Counted from the first letter of the stretch, positions 32,508 to 40,518 are shown. The stretch: 64,000 nucleotides of DNA from Rhynchopus sp. YZ270_cl-10 (GCA_964035575.1 OZ037900.1:1178001-1242000); one strand, 5' to 3'. Notes: a model not told the origin generated them from the sequence alone. A program made the numbers and translations.

Positions 32508-32829
32508 TTTTTTACGTTAGCATGATCGTCTTGTGCACAAGAAGCAAACCCAAAAACACACACGATTCACACATGACATAACACACAAGTGCTTACTGCA
32601 CCCCATTTTTATATCGCCTGCAAAACCATATTTGTGACACTTGTTCCCCTTCAGAAGCCACTGTTGACTCTGTCGAATATCCTTCTGTAGGATCACACTT
32701 AAGGATATTTTTATGTAGAACCTTCACAGTGACCAAGATGTCAGGTACGAAAAAGCAACCGTATTATAGACATTGGCAGAAGGCTTCCCAGAACAAGTGG
32801 GTACCTAGAACATTGTAGAGAAAAAGGGC

Positions 32830-32941
32830 AACCAACGATTTCTAAAGCTACAGTTTCTGTACTTCATTGGTATGGAAGCATGAAGATTATATTCTTCACA
32901 CAACTTTGTCAAAACATGGCCAGTTTCGAAAGAGACTGGCC
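32830..32941 (+). ncRNA. SL: Spliced-leader RNA 2, segment C
   Basis: Identical to 10311-10422; CTTCCC at -46 (32784). Confidence 0.95.
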
Positions 32942-33248
32942 TTTTTTACGTTAACATCACCTTGTGCAAACCCAAAAAACACACATGATTCCCATGTTCT
33001 TCGAATATTTTGGTGATTAGGATATGTGTAATGCTCAGATTAAATTGTACGACCACGCAATTGACTCAAATGAGCCCAAATATCCCGTATTCCCAAGATT
33101 TTTGGACTTTCGAGCACATTGGGCATCCTTAGGTATGTTTATAAGCCACTCTACGGCTATGTTAGAAAAAAAACCCACCATAATAATGATACATATGGCA
33201 TGATTCCCAGAACATGTTGGCACTTAGAACATTGTAGAGAAAAAGGGC

Positions 33249-33360
33249 AACCAACGATTTCTAAAGCTACAGTTTCTGTACTTCATTGGTATGGAAGCAT
33301 GAAGATTATTCTTCTCACACAACTTTGTCAAAACATGGCCAGTTTCGAAAGAGACTGGCC
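33249..33360 (+). ncRNA. SL: Spliced-leader RNA 3, segment C
   Basis: Identical to 10730-10841; ATTCCC box at -46 (33203). Confidence 0.95.
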
Positions 33361-33441
33361 TTTTTTACGTTAACACGATCGTCTTGTGCACAAGAAGCAA
33401 AAAAAACCCACACAACAACAGCAGAAGTTTAGAACCACATT

Positions 33442-33481
33442 CAGACCCTGACCCAACTCCAACAAGGGGCCCCTGTCTTGT
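33442..33481 (+). promoter_or_regulatory. Class B promoter block of U6 (segment C)
   Basis: Copy of 10923-10962, 23 bp before U6. Confidence 0.8.
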
Positions 33482-33504
33482 CAACCACCTTGTGCATTTT
33501 TACT

Positions 33505-33609
33505 GGACCCCAGAAATGGGACATCCGTTAAAATTGGATCGATACAGAGAAGATTAGCATGGTCCCTGCGCAAGGATGACACGCATTAATCGAGAAAGTA
33601 TCAACTTTT
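33505..33609 (+). ncRNA. U6: U6 spliceosomal snRNA (segment C)
   Basis: Identical to 10986-11090. Confidence 0.97.
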
Positions 33610-33828
33610 TTTTTGTCCCCCGGATCACACGTATTTTTTACACTGGTGTCTTCTTCATGCTTCCCAGACCAACACATATGTGCAGACATACCCATCACCC
33701 ACAGGTGGCAAGTGGCAGGCTGCAGTAACCCATTGAAATATTGGTTTCAAAAAACGACCATATGCTTTATGCTACTGGCATGCATCCCTGAGCATATACA
33801 TGTCGAAAGCTGTGTAGAGAAAAAGAGC

Positions 33829-33940
33829 AACCAACGATTTCTAAAGCTACAGTTTCTGTACTTCATTGGTATGGAAGCATGAAGATTACTCTTCTCACAC
33901 AACTTTGTCAAAACATGGCCGGTTTCGAAAGAGACTGGCC
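33829..33940 (+). ncRNA. SL: Spliced-leader RNA 4, segment C
   Basis: Identical to 11310-11421; CATCCC box at -46. Confidence 0.95.
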
Positions 33941-34034
33941 TTTTTTACGTTAGCATGATTGTCTTTGTGTGTCTTTGTGCAAAGCAAAAAAAAAAACACA
34001 CACAAGAAGTGAGGATCTTCAAAACCACGTTTTT

Positions 34035-34071
34035 GACCTGACCCACCTCCAACTAGACAACCCTGTCTTGT
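34035..34071 (+). promoter_or_regulatory. Class B promoter block of SRP RNA (segment C)
   Basis: Copy of 11516-11552. Confidence 0.8.
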
Positions 34072-34094
34072 ATTCCGACAATATGGTATCTATT

Positions 34095-34409
34095 GAGCCG
34101 GGATGTGTTGGCTGCATCCTGAAACCCCTAGCTTCTGGGGGGGCAAGCTTCTCCAGAACTGGGCACTCTTTGAGGTGGACCAAAGGCACCTTCAACTTCT
34201 GTGTTGATGTGTTGTCCGTGTTAGTCTACTGTCCTGTTTGCGGCCTTGGTGTAAACCAGGGCAACAATCAGAGTGAAATGGGGTGAACCGGGCCAGGCTG
34301 GTCTCACAGAGCAGCTCATAACTCCTGCAGTGGACAGTTCAAGGATCGCAGCACAGAGCAGAGTGAGGGTGTTTCCAACTCAATGGCTTGAACTGGAGAA
34401 GCGTTTCTT
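34095..34409 (+). ncRNA. SRP RNA: SRP RNA (7SL) (segment C)
   Basis: Identical to 11576-11890. Confidence 0.9.
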
Positions 34410-34571
34410 TTTTACATTTTTCCATGTGAACATTGTTTCCACATCACCATACACATGTGTTGTTGATACACCCCACCACGTTGCCCAGACCATTCCTACC
34501 CACATTATTCACCACAAGTGGCATGTTTACCAGCACATGTTGGTGCTTAGAGCAATGTTAAGAAAAAGGGC

Positions 34572-34684
34572 AACCAACGATTTCTAAAGCTACAGTTTCT
34601 GTACTTCATTGGTATGGAAGCATGAAGATTATATTCTTCTCACACAACTTTGTCAAACATGGCCAGCCTCGAAAGAGACTGGCC
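34572..34684 (+). ncRNA. SL: Spliced-leader RNA 5, segment C
   Basis: Identical to 12053-12165. Confidence 0.94.
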
Positions 34685-34755
34685 TTTTTTACGTCACCAT
34701 GAGAAAAAACATTCACACATATGATGCATGTACAAAGTGCACAGGTGTGTGTGTC

Positions 34756-34792
34756 ACCCTGACCCACCTCCAACAAGACAACCCTGTCTTGT
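34756..34792 (+). promoter_or_regulatory. Class B promoter block of RNA-X (+) (segment C)
   Basis: Copy of 12237-12273. Its perfect ACAAGACA/TGTCTTGT arms are the best version of the element. Confidence 0.78.
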
Positions 34793-34815
34793 TTTCCCAT
34801 ACTCTCCCTATGTTT

Positions 34816-35137
34816 GGGTGCTAAGTTAGTGTGCTACTTCGAAACCAAACAACTCGTTCAGCAACAGCTAAAACTTGAAAAGACCTTTCTTATCAGAAAA
34901 TTCTTTACAATTTTTATGATGTGTCCTGCTGTGGGCCTGATATGGCCCAAGGCGGAACCACTTTCATATGATGTAAATCCCGTACGTTCGTACAGAATAT
35001 TACCCATGATGATTATTCTTACATTAGCGTGTAACACTAATTCTGACTGCGTTCTATTTCACACTTCAAATATTAGAACTGGATGTGGGGCTGCCAGTTT
35101 ACTGGTGGTCCCGATCCAGCACACAACGCAAGCACCC
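34816..35137 (+). ncRNA. RNA-X, diverged plus-strand form (segment C)
   Basis: 322 nt. The first 45 nt and the last ~110 nt nearly match the minus-strand form, including the GGGTGCT/AGCACCC helix and the 3' hairpin. The middle differs in many places, including length. Hairpins persist with new loops: GTAC-GTTC-GTAC (minus form GTAC-AATCT-GTAC) and TTACA-TTAGCG-TGTAA (minus form TTACA-TTCG-TGTAA). Box-C-like TGATGA and box-D-like TCTGA occur at about 35007 and 35042, but the minus form reads TGACGA and TCCGA there, so a snoRNA assignment is weak. TTTTTT follows AGCACCC. A 157-codon ORF crosses it and is not conserved. Confidence 0.72.
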
Positions 35138-35143
35138 TTTTTT

Positions 35144-35421
35144 ATATTACCCCACCCAGTACCCCCCCTGTGTCTGTGTTGTTGCCTAAAAAAGCATCAC
35201 CTTTTACAGGCTTCCTTGTGGGGAGTGTTCGGTCAAGTGATAGTGATGAAGAAGGACAGGGGCGAGTTTTCTCGTGAAATGCTTTGAAGCCTCTGACATT
35301 GAGAGGCTCGCTCCGACCTCTGTTTTTAATAACCCTTACCGGTAACCACTGTGTATGTATGGTATGTATGGTATGTATGATATGTTGCCTTTGTGTGTTT
35401 GTTTTTGTTTTGTTAAAAAAG
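35144..35421. other. Spacer between RNA-X and U2, with a GTATG short repeat
   Basis: No gene seen. A GTATGTATG microsatellite lies at 35353-35384. RNA-X and U2 converge across this spacer. Copy at 61077-61354. Confidence 0.6.
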
Positions 35422-35610
35422 AGGGTATGCCACTCCTGGATGTTGTGCAGCTCCAGGGCAACATGTGTGAACGGACCAGGTTGCCCTGGCGACCCGTCAC
35501 CCCAATGAGAAATTGCGTTAATATCATCAGTGCACAAGGCACTGTATCAGATATTAAGCTGATAAGAACAGATAATACACTTGATCTTAGCCAAAAGGCC
35601 GAGAAGGTAT
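35422..35610 (-). ncRNA. U2: U2 spliceosomal snRNA
   Basis: Branch-site-recognising snRNA, about 189 nt. The 5' end is ATACCTTCTCGGCC, then TTTTGGCTAAGATCAAGTG (stem I and U6-pairing region), stem IIa and the GCAATTTCTC Sm-like tract. The 3' domain has a long CCAGGGCAACCTGG-type stem. A T6 run follows. The branch-point recognition sequence reads GTATTA where most eukaryotes have GTAGTA; both copies in the window agree. CTTCCC box at -47. Confidence 0.94.
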
Positions 35611-35657
35611 GACTTCTTTTTAGTCCATACCGAATTCGACACCCATGTACAGGGAAG
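35611..35657 (-). promoter_or_regulatory. Class A promoter of U2
   Basis: Minus-strand CATGCTTCCCTGTACATGG places CTTCCC at -47; an A-rich stretch (ACTAAAAAGAAGTC) reaches the start. Confidence 0.7.
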
Positions 35658-35761
35658 CATGATTATGATCAATATTACTAGGAAACAACAAGGCAAGCAG
35701 ATTACACACCCATGTCACAGGGAAGTAAGTGAAGGTGATGATCAATCTTATTAGTAAAAAC
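35658..35761. repeat. Imperfect ~65-bp duplication between U2 and U4
   Basis: CCCATGT..ACAGGGAAG and ATGATCAAT..TTA..AACAAGGC occur twice (from about 35642 and about 35710). The second copy carries an extra CTTCCC box on the minus strand, so the U2 promoter region is partly duplicated. Confidence 0.5.
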
Positions 35762-35905
35762 AAGGCCGCCGAAGCAGCTACACAAATTGCCAATGTGGCA
35801 ACGCCGAAGCGGCCCATGGCGGGAATTGGGTAGTTTTCAACCAGCAATCTCTCCACAGCGTCCCTATTTGGTCATTGCTTATGGAATTATCCCGAGCGCA
35901 AGAAT
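35762..35905 (-). ncRNA. U4: U4 spliceosomal snRNA
   Basis: 144 nt, partner of U6. The 5' end is ATTCTTGCGCTCGGG with AAGCAATGACC, then the second U6-pairing segment ATTGCTGGTTGAAAACTACC and the CCAATTCCCGCC element. A central hairpin (GGCCGCTTCGGC), the Sm-like site GGCAATTTGTG and a terminal GCTGCTTCGGCGGC hairpin follow. T-run after the end. Same strand as U2. Confidence 0.93.
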
Positions 35906-35952
35906 ACCTCCTTTTCTCCCAGTCGTGTCACAAAGCTATGTCCACAGGGAAG
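35906..35952 (-). promoter_or_regulatory. Class A promoter of U4
   Basis: ACACACTTCCCTGTGGACATAG with CTTCCC at -47 and GGGAGAAAAGGAGGT at the start. Confidence 0.7.
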
Positions 35953-36370
35953 TGTGTTGGGGTGGTAACATATAGACACCACGTAAAGTTAACACACCAA
36001 AACTACCACCGCCAATGTGCCTCCCTATAGACATCTGTGCAGCCGATAGGTGGAACAAACAAGGGCAAGACTGTACTCTACACAGGATCTGTTTTTGAGT
36101 GCATTCGTGTTGAAGATTGTTTTCTTCGGCACAAGACCAAAGCTGGATGATGACATAGGTTGGGCATGTGCAGCATGAGCACTTGCGATGATTGTCACAT
36201 ACTTCTTGTATTGTTTTGTCTCTCCCCTGTATGGCGCAGGGAAGAGTACCAGGCACAGCCCTTCCACTTACAGCTTGTTTTTAAGAAAAAAAACCCTAAA
36301 AAAGGCTTCACATGACTTTTTTCACCTTCAAGGACATCTTGATCGATAGTTACCTCACTATCCTCGCTAT
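35953..36370. other. Divergent spacer between U4 and U5
   Basis: About 420 bp between two divergent snRNA promoters. I see no RNA or protein gene; ORFs of 80-106 codons here overlap each other and have no recognisable motif. Confidence 0.5.
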
Positions 36371-36377
36371 CAACACG

Positions 36378-36424
36378 CTTCCACGTGTAGCAAAGTGCAT
36401 ACAGCAATAGAACAAAACAGAGCC
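36378..36424 (+). promoter_or_regulatory. Class A promoter of U5
   Basis: CACGCTTCCACGTGTAG has CTTCCA at -47, one base off the consensus, then AGAACAAAACAGAGCC to the start. Confidence 0.6.
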
Positions 36425-36538
36425 ATATCACGGTTCTTGCCCATATCGAACTCATCTTTCGCCTTTTACTAAAGATGACCGTGGGTAAGAGCCACTAAGT
36501 GAAAGCATAATTTTTGAAGGGGCCTTTGTGTCTCATCT
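36425..36538 (+). ncRNA. U5: U5 spliceosomal snRNA
   Basis: Exon-aligning snRNA. The invariant loop I is present in TTTCGCCTTTTACTAAAGATG. The long stem GGTTCTTGCCCA pairs with TGGGTAAGAGCC. Sm site CATAATTTTTGAAG follows, then a short 3' stem and a T5 run at 36540. About 114 nt; 3' end estimated. Confidence 0.94.
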
Positions 36539-36564
36539 GTTTTTAAGTCTTGACAACCACTATG

Positions 36565-36610
36565 CTTCCCTGCTGGTGTTGGAGTTTTGCATGTTGTTAA
36601 ACTCAGCTAG
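36565..36610 (+). promoter_or_regulatory. Class A promoter of U1
   Basis: CTATGCTTCCCTGCTGG. Using the fixed 46-47 bp spacing, it predicts a U1 start at 36611-36612. Confidence 0.62.
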
Positions 36611-36772
36611 AGGTTACATACCTTACTGGTGTCTGACCTGATCAACAAGGGCGTCGACACACCAGTGGCCCTTGCATTGCACTGCGCAGGGGATACTGGT
36701 GGCACTAGCTTCGGCTGGCTTGCACAGTGAAATTTTTGACAGCGGCGGTGCTGTGCTTTGCACAAACCCGCC
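36611..36772 (+). ncRNA. U1: U1 spliceosomal snRNA with unusual 5' end
   Basis: 5' splice-site-recognising snRNA. Stem-loop I carries CTGATCAACAAGGGC, close to the U1-70K loop GATCACGAAGG. Stem-loop II carries GCATTGCACTGCGC, close to the U1A loop ATTGCACTCC. Sm site GTGAAATTTTTGAC is followed by a GGCGG..CCGCC 3' hairpin and T5. The 5' end is not the usual ATACTTACCTG; promoter spacing gives AGGTTACATACCTTACTGG. Its TTACATACC would pair with a G|GTATGTAA splice site. About 162 nt; if it began at ATACC it would start at 36618. Confidence 0.88.
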
Positions 36773-36779
36773 TTTTTAA

Positions 36780-37061
36780 ACAAACAAACAAACCAAAACA
36801 AACGTGATCACACAAACCATCATGTCACCCAGTAAACCCAGTAAACCCAGCACACTGGTCTAGAGGGATCGACCACTGAGTGGTGACCTGTGAGCACACA
36901 GGCACCTGCTCCGATGCAGTAGTGCAGCGCACTAAGTGCTGTGCTAAGGACTGGCCAAACTTGTTAAACCTGCTGACCCACAAACCGGTTTTCACAACCG
37001 AAGCAAAAACAAGCTCAGAAATAAAAAGCTCTTCAAAGGTTTTCGAACCTGACTCAGTATT
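36780..37061. other. Spacer between U1 and the first 5S
   Basis: No gene seen. A short repeat CCCAGTAAACCCAGTAAACC lies near 36828. From about 37003 the sequence is the 5S upstream region shared with the tandem units. Confidence 0.5.
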
Positions 37062-37180
37062 GGATTCGGCCATACTCTGGTGAATACACCTCATCCCGCC
37101 TGATTTGAGAAGTTAAGCACCAGCAGGCCTGGATAGTACTGGCGTGGGTGACCAGCTGGGAAGTCCGGGTGCTTGAATCC
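37062..37180 (+). rRNA. 5S ribosomal RNA
   Basis: 119-nt 5S gene on the plus strand, GGATTCGGCC to GCTTGAATCC, followed by TTTTT. Confidence 0.97.
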
Positions 37181-37221
37181 TTTTTGCTTTTCTTCCGTGT
37201 TGGTGTGTGGTTTTAGGACAT

Positions 37222-37262
37222 CCAGACCCTGACCCACCTCCAACAAGACAACCCTGTCTTGT
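37222..37262 (+). promoter_or_regulatory. Class B block without a recognised RNA
   Basis: CAGACCCTGACCCACCTCC plus ACAAGACA-ACCC-TGTCTTGT, as intact as at RNA-X. It resembles the RNA-X upstream region up to TGTTTG.TG and then diverges. Spacing predicts a start near 37286 (CAGAGAGCAG). Confidence 0.65.
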
Positions 37263-37285
37263 ATCCCTGTGTTTGTTGCACTATC

Positions 37286-37430
37286 CAGAGAGCAGAAATG
37301 AGGGGAGACTACACCACCGACGGTGCTTCAGCCTACAGGAGCATGCTGGAATGTGAATGCTGCATGACAGCATTCACAATTTCACCTTTGGTGAGATGGA
37401 GATGAGCGCAAAGGTGCAAAAATGCACAAC
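37286..37430 (+). other. Possible ncRNA-Y downstream of a class B block
   Basis: The predicted transcript would include a perfect 11-bp hairpin TGTGAATGCTG-CATGA-CAGCATTCACA (37351-37377) and smaller ones. No T-run follows soon: the first TTTT is at about 37660. It could be a new RNA or foreign sequence that replaced RNA-X behind its promoter. Confidence 0.3.
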
Positions 37431-37510
37431 AAAAACTGAGGAAGAGGCATCCATACTCCCCAGAAGGGACGTGCGCACCTGCAGCCAAAAATTCTCCTGT
37501 GCTTAATATC

Positions 37511-37669
37511 ATGCGCGCTGGGGATGCCGAAATAGCTAAACTGTTGCAAGAAGTGGGACTAATTCCCAGGCAGTTGCCCTGTACAACATGCAAGTCCACA
37601 ATGCCAGAAACACTGTACTGGACACCAAGATACTCCAAGAAGATCGCAAACTGGCCTTATTTTAGGTGA
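37511..37669 (+). pseudogene. Transposase-like zinc-finger fragment
   Basis: 52 codons from ATG to TGA. The frame is open upstream to about 37410 without another ATG. It reads EIAKLLQEVGLIPRQLPC, then TTCKSTMPETLYW and NWPYFR. This recalls the N-terminal region of ISXO2/Merlin-type DNA transposases (LQ..GLIP...C..C). No catalytic domain is present, so it is a fragment, duplicated with the 755-bp unit (38266-38424 and 63444-63602). Confidence 0.38.
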
Positions 37670-37816
37670 AATGACCTAATGCAGAGTGCAGCGGAACAGG
37701 GGAGACAAATAAAGTTTCCTGTACCATGCAACACCCAAGACCTTTTGCACAAGTGAAGCAAAAACAAGCTCAGAAATAAAAAGCTCTTCAAAGGTTTTCG
37801 AACCTGACTCAGTATT

Positions 37817-37935
37817 GGATTCGGCCATACTCTGGTGAATGCACCTCATCCCGCCTGATTTGAGAAGTTAAGCACCAGCAGGCCTGGATAGTACTGGCGT
37901 GGGTGACCAGCTGGGAAGTCCGGGTGCTTGAATCC
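37817..37935 (+). rRNA. 5S ribosomal RNA, A-to-G variant
   Basis: As 37062-37180 except GTGAATGCACC for GTGAATACACC. The same variant occurs at 63750. Confidence 0.96.
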
Positions 37936-37976
37936 TTTTTGCTTTTCTTCCGTGTTGGTGTGTGGTTTTAGGACAT

Positions 37977-38017
37977 CCAGACCCTGACCCACCTCCAACA
38001 AGACAACCCTGTCTTGT
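37977..38017 (+). promoter_or_regulatory. Class B block without a recognised RNA, unit 2
   Basis: Copy of 37222-37262. Confidence 0.65.
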
Positions 38018-38265
38018 ATCCCTGTGTTTGTTGCACTATCCAGAGAGCAGAAATGAGGGGAGACTACACCACCGACGGTGCTTCAGCCTACAGGAGCATG
38101 CTGGAATGTGAATGCTGCATGACAGCATTCACAATTTCACCTTTGGTGAGATGGAGATGAGCGCAAAGGTGCAAAAATGCACAACAAAAACTGAGGAAGA
38201 GGCATCCATACTCCCCAGAAGGGACGTGCGCACCTGCAGCCAAAAATTCTCCTGTGCTTAATATC

Positions 38266-38424
38266 ATGCGCGCTGGGGATGCCGAAATAGCTAAACTGTT
38301 GCAAGAAGTGGGACTAATTCCCAGGCAGTTGCCCTGTACAACATGCAAGTCCACAATGCCAGAAACACTGTACTGGACACCAAGATACTCCAAGAAGATC
38401 GCAAACTGGCCTTATTTTAGGTGA
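38266..38424 (+). pseudogene. Transposase-like fragment, unit 2
   Basis: Identical copy of 37511-37669. Confidence 0.38.
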
Positions 38425-38571
38425 AATGACCTAATGCAGAGTGCAGCGGAACAGGGGAGACAAATAAAGTTTCCTGTACCATGCAACACCCAAGACCTTT
38501 TGCACAAGTGAAGCAAAAACAAGCTCAGAAATATAAAGCTCTTCAAAGGTTTTCCACCCAGACCCATTATT

Positions 38572-38690
38572 GGATTCGGCCATACTCTGGTGAATACACC
38601 TCATCCCGCCTGATTTGAGAAGTTAAGCACCAGCAGGCCTGGATAGTACTGGCGTGGGTGACCAGCTGGGAAGTCCGGGTGCTTGAATCC
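38572..38690 (+). rRNA. 5S ribosomal RNA
   Basis: Third plus-strand 5S. Its upstream flank already differs (CCACCCAGACCC), and its downstream flank leads into the 34-gene tRNA cluster. Confidence 0.97.
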
Positions 38691-38773
38691 TTTTTTCCTT
38701 ATTTGTGGTGTAACACACAGAAGTTGGTTGAAAAGTGAACTGATAGTATTCAGCGCAAAGCATGATTATTGAA

Positions 38774-38845
38774 GGGTATATAGCTCAGTGGTAGAGCATT
38801 CGGCTGCAGTCCGAACGGTCCCTGGTTCGAACCCGGGTGTGCCCT
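38774..38845 (+). tRNA. tRNA-Cys(GCA)
   Basis: 72 nt. Acceptor GGGTATA/TGTGCCC, anticodon loop CTGCAGT in stem TTCGG/CCGAA, discriminator T, T5 terminator. First gene of the large cluster. Confidence 0.97.
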
Positions 38846-38946
38846 CTCTTTTTGTTTCAAGACCAGATTTTCTCTTGAGTGTTACTTCTCCCTTTTTGGT
38901 TTTGAATTCCATCCCCACCTTGTAAAGATTCGTTTAAGAAATGTAA

Positions 38947-39019
38947 GGGGGTTTAGCTCAAATGGTAGAGCGCTCGCTCAGCATGCGAGAGGTAGAGGGA
39001 TCGATACCCTCAATCTCCA
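38947..39019 (+). tRNA. tRNA-Ala(AGC)
   Basis: 73 nt. Acceptor GGGGGTT/AATCTCC with G3-T70, anticodon loop TCAGCAT in stem CTCGC/GCGAG, T6 terminator. Confidence 0.96.
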
Positions 39020-39110
39020 AACATTTTTTGGCTTGGAAACACTGTTGTGATATTTCCAGATCTCAATTCTTTTTGGTACCAAAGAAAAAGAAGGAAGCGA
39101 CAGAATTGTA

Positions 39111-39182
39111 TCTCCTATGGTGTAGTGGTTAGCACTCGAGACTCTGAATCTCGCGACCGCGGTTCGAATCCGCGTAGGAGAA
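39111..39182 (+). tRNA. tRNA-Gln(CTG)
   Basis: 72 nt. Acceptor TCTCCTA/TAGGAGA, anticodon loop CTCTGAA in stem CGAGA/TCTCG, T5 terminator. Confidence 0.97.
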
Positions 39183-39275
39183 CTTTCCTTTTTCTCCGTT
39201 TCGTCCCTTGTTATTCTCCTCTGTGACTGGTTGAAACGCATTCCCACTTCCATATTCTTGTTGGCTTTTATTGAA

Positions 39276-39357
39276 GGCGAGATGGCCGAGTGGTCTAAGG
39301 CGCCAGGTTAAGGCCCTGGTCCCTTCGGGGGCGTGGGTTCAAACCCCACTCTCGTCA
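39276..39357 (+). tRNA. tRNA-Leu(AAG)
   Basis: 82 nt, class II. Acceptor GGCGAGA/TCTCGTC, anticodon loop TTAAGGC in stem CCAGG/CCTGG, discriminator A, T5 run downstream. Confidence 0.97.
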
Positions 39358-39446
39358 CTTGTTATTCTTTTTCATTTTCATTTTCAATCTATCCCTTTTG
39401 TTTTGTTTTCAAGATTGTGCAAAACACAAAAAGCACACTTGTCAGG

Positions 39447-39519
39447 TCCTCCTTGGCGCAGTCGGTAGCGCGTCAGGCTGTTAACCTGCAGGTCGTTGGT
39501 TCGAACCCAACAGGAGGAG
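39447..39519 (+). tRNA. tRNA-Asn(GTT)
   Basis: 73 nt. Acceptor TCCTCCT/AGGAGGA, anticodon loop CTGTTAA, discriminator G, T6 terminator. Same gene again at 44931. Confidence 0.97.
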
Positions 39520-39578
39520 ACTTTTTTCCCTTCTCAAACCATTTTCTGTTCTTTGCAAAAGTCATAAAAAACTGGGAA

Positions 39579-39660
39579 GGCGAGATGGCCGAGCGGTCTA
39601 AGGCGCCAGGTTTAGGCCCTGGTCTCTTCGGAGGCGTGGGTTCAAACCCCACTCTCGTCA
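39579..39660 (+). tRNA. tRNA-Leu(TAG)
   Basis: 82 nt, class II. Same body as Leu(AAG) but anticodon loop TTTAGGC. T5 run after a short spacer. Confidence 0.97.
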
Positions 39661-39724
39661 CGTTATTACCATTTTTCCGCAGAAAACCCACCTCTTGTGG
39701 AAAACAGTTCCGGTCATTATTGTA

Positions 39725-39797
39725 GCAGCTATCGTCTAGTGGTTAGGACGCTCGCCTCACACGCGAGAGATCGTCGGTTCAATCCCGACTAGCTGTA
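39725..39797 (+). tRNA. tRNA-Val(CAC)
   Basis: 73 nt. Acceptor GCAGCTA/TAGCTGT, anticodon loop CTCACAC in stem CTCGC/GCGAG, T5 terminator. Confidence 0.97.
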
Positions 39798-39887
39798 ATT
39801 TCTTTTTGAACTTTCCTTCACATTTTCGTTCAATGCAACGATCGAAAAGATGTCCCCATGCAGATAATAGTTTTGCCTACTATCAGA

Positions 39888-39959
39888 TCCGCTGTAGTAT
39901 AGTGGTTAGAACAGCCGGCTCTCACCCGGCAGACCGGGGTTCAATTCCCCGCAGCGGAA
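39888..39959 (+). tRNA. tRNA-Glu(CTC)
   Basis: 72 nt. Acceptor TCCGCTG/CAGCGGA, anticodon loop CTCTCAC in stem GCCGG/CCGGC, T7 terminator. Confidence 0.97.
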
Positions 39960-40053
39960 AATACCTTTTTTTAGACCAAGTTTTGGAGAGAAGAATTTCT
40001 GACTTTTGAATATTAACGCCATCATGTAAATCTGGATGAAGAAAATAATCAGT

Positions 40054-40125
40054 GGCTTAGTGGTCTAGTGGCATGATTCTCGCTTCGGGTGCGAGAGGTC
40101 CAGGGTTCGATTCCCTGCTGAGCCC
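40054..40125 (+). tRNA. tRNA-Pro(CGG)
   Basis: 72 nt. Differs from Pro(TGG) at the wobble base only: loop TTCGGGT. T5 terminator. Confidence 0.97.
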
Positions 40126-40339
40126 CTCTTTTTATTTAGGTAGTTTCTTGCTTGGGAATTGTTTAGAAAAATTATTTCCACATCTTTTCGACCACCAAAA
40201 TCCCAAGATGAAGAAGTTTGGAAAAGTGCATTTTTGTGAAAGTATTTTGCCATATCTTTGTTGTCACCAAAATCCCAAGATGGTGAGAGAATCTTGAAAA
40301 ATCATTTTCCATATTTTCACTTCCCAGTGAAAAAGAGAA

Positions 40340-40412
40340 TACCCATGGTGGGGATCGAACCCACAATCTTTCGCTTAGGAAGCGAACGCCTTATCCATTG
40401 GGCTACACGGGC
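40340..40412 (-). tRNA. tRNA-Arg(CCT)
   Basis: 73 nt. Acceptor GCCCGTG/CATGGGT, anticodon loop TTCCTAA in stem TTCGC/GCGAA, T5 terminator on the minus strand. Confidence 0.96.
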
Positions 40413-40518
40413 CTAATAGTTTTACCTTCTTTCCTTTTCTCTGGGGTGGTCAAATTTAGGACAAGAGACTTTTCTGCATGACCACCCCACAATGATTCTT
40501 TGGTTTAAATGAATGTGA

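Larger units (their letters stand above)
37003..38511. repeat. 755-bp tandem repeat, two units: 5S, class B block, fragment
   Basis: Two units of exactly 755 bp (5S at 37062 and 37817). Each holds a 5S gene, a class B block and a downstream region with a transposase-like fragment. A third 5S at 38572 begins a further unit that ends after the gene. Confidence 0.93.

Noticed and set aside
34816-35137. RNA-X as U3 or another box C/D snoRNA
   Set aside because: TGATGA and TCTGA occur in the plus form but not in the minus form, and the end-to-end helix is unlike U3.
34816-35137. RNA-X as RNase P/MRP RNA
   Set aside because: An ACAGAA word is present in both forms, but I cannot pair it with a CR-I partner near the 5' end to form helix P4.
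34814-35287. 157-codon ORF (copy at 60747)
   Set aside because: It lies across RNA-X and the downstream spacer; the other RNA-X form breaks the frame, and no domain is recognisable.
35142-35537. 131-codon minus-strand ORF
   Set aside because: Overlaps the 3' half of U2 snRNA on the same strand and has no recognisable motif.
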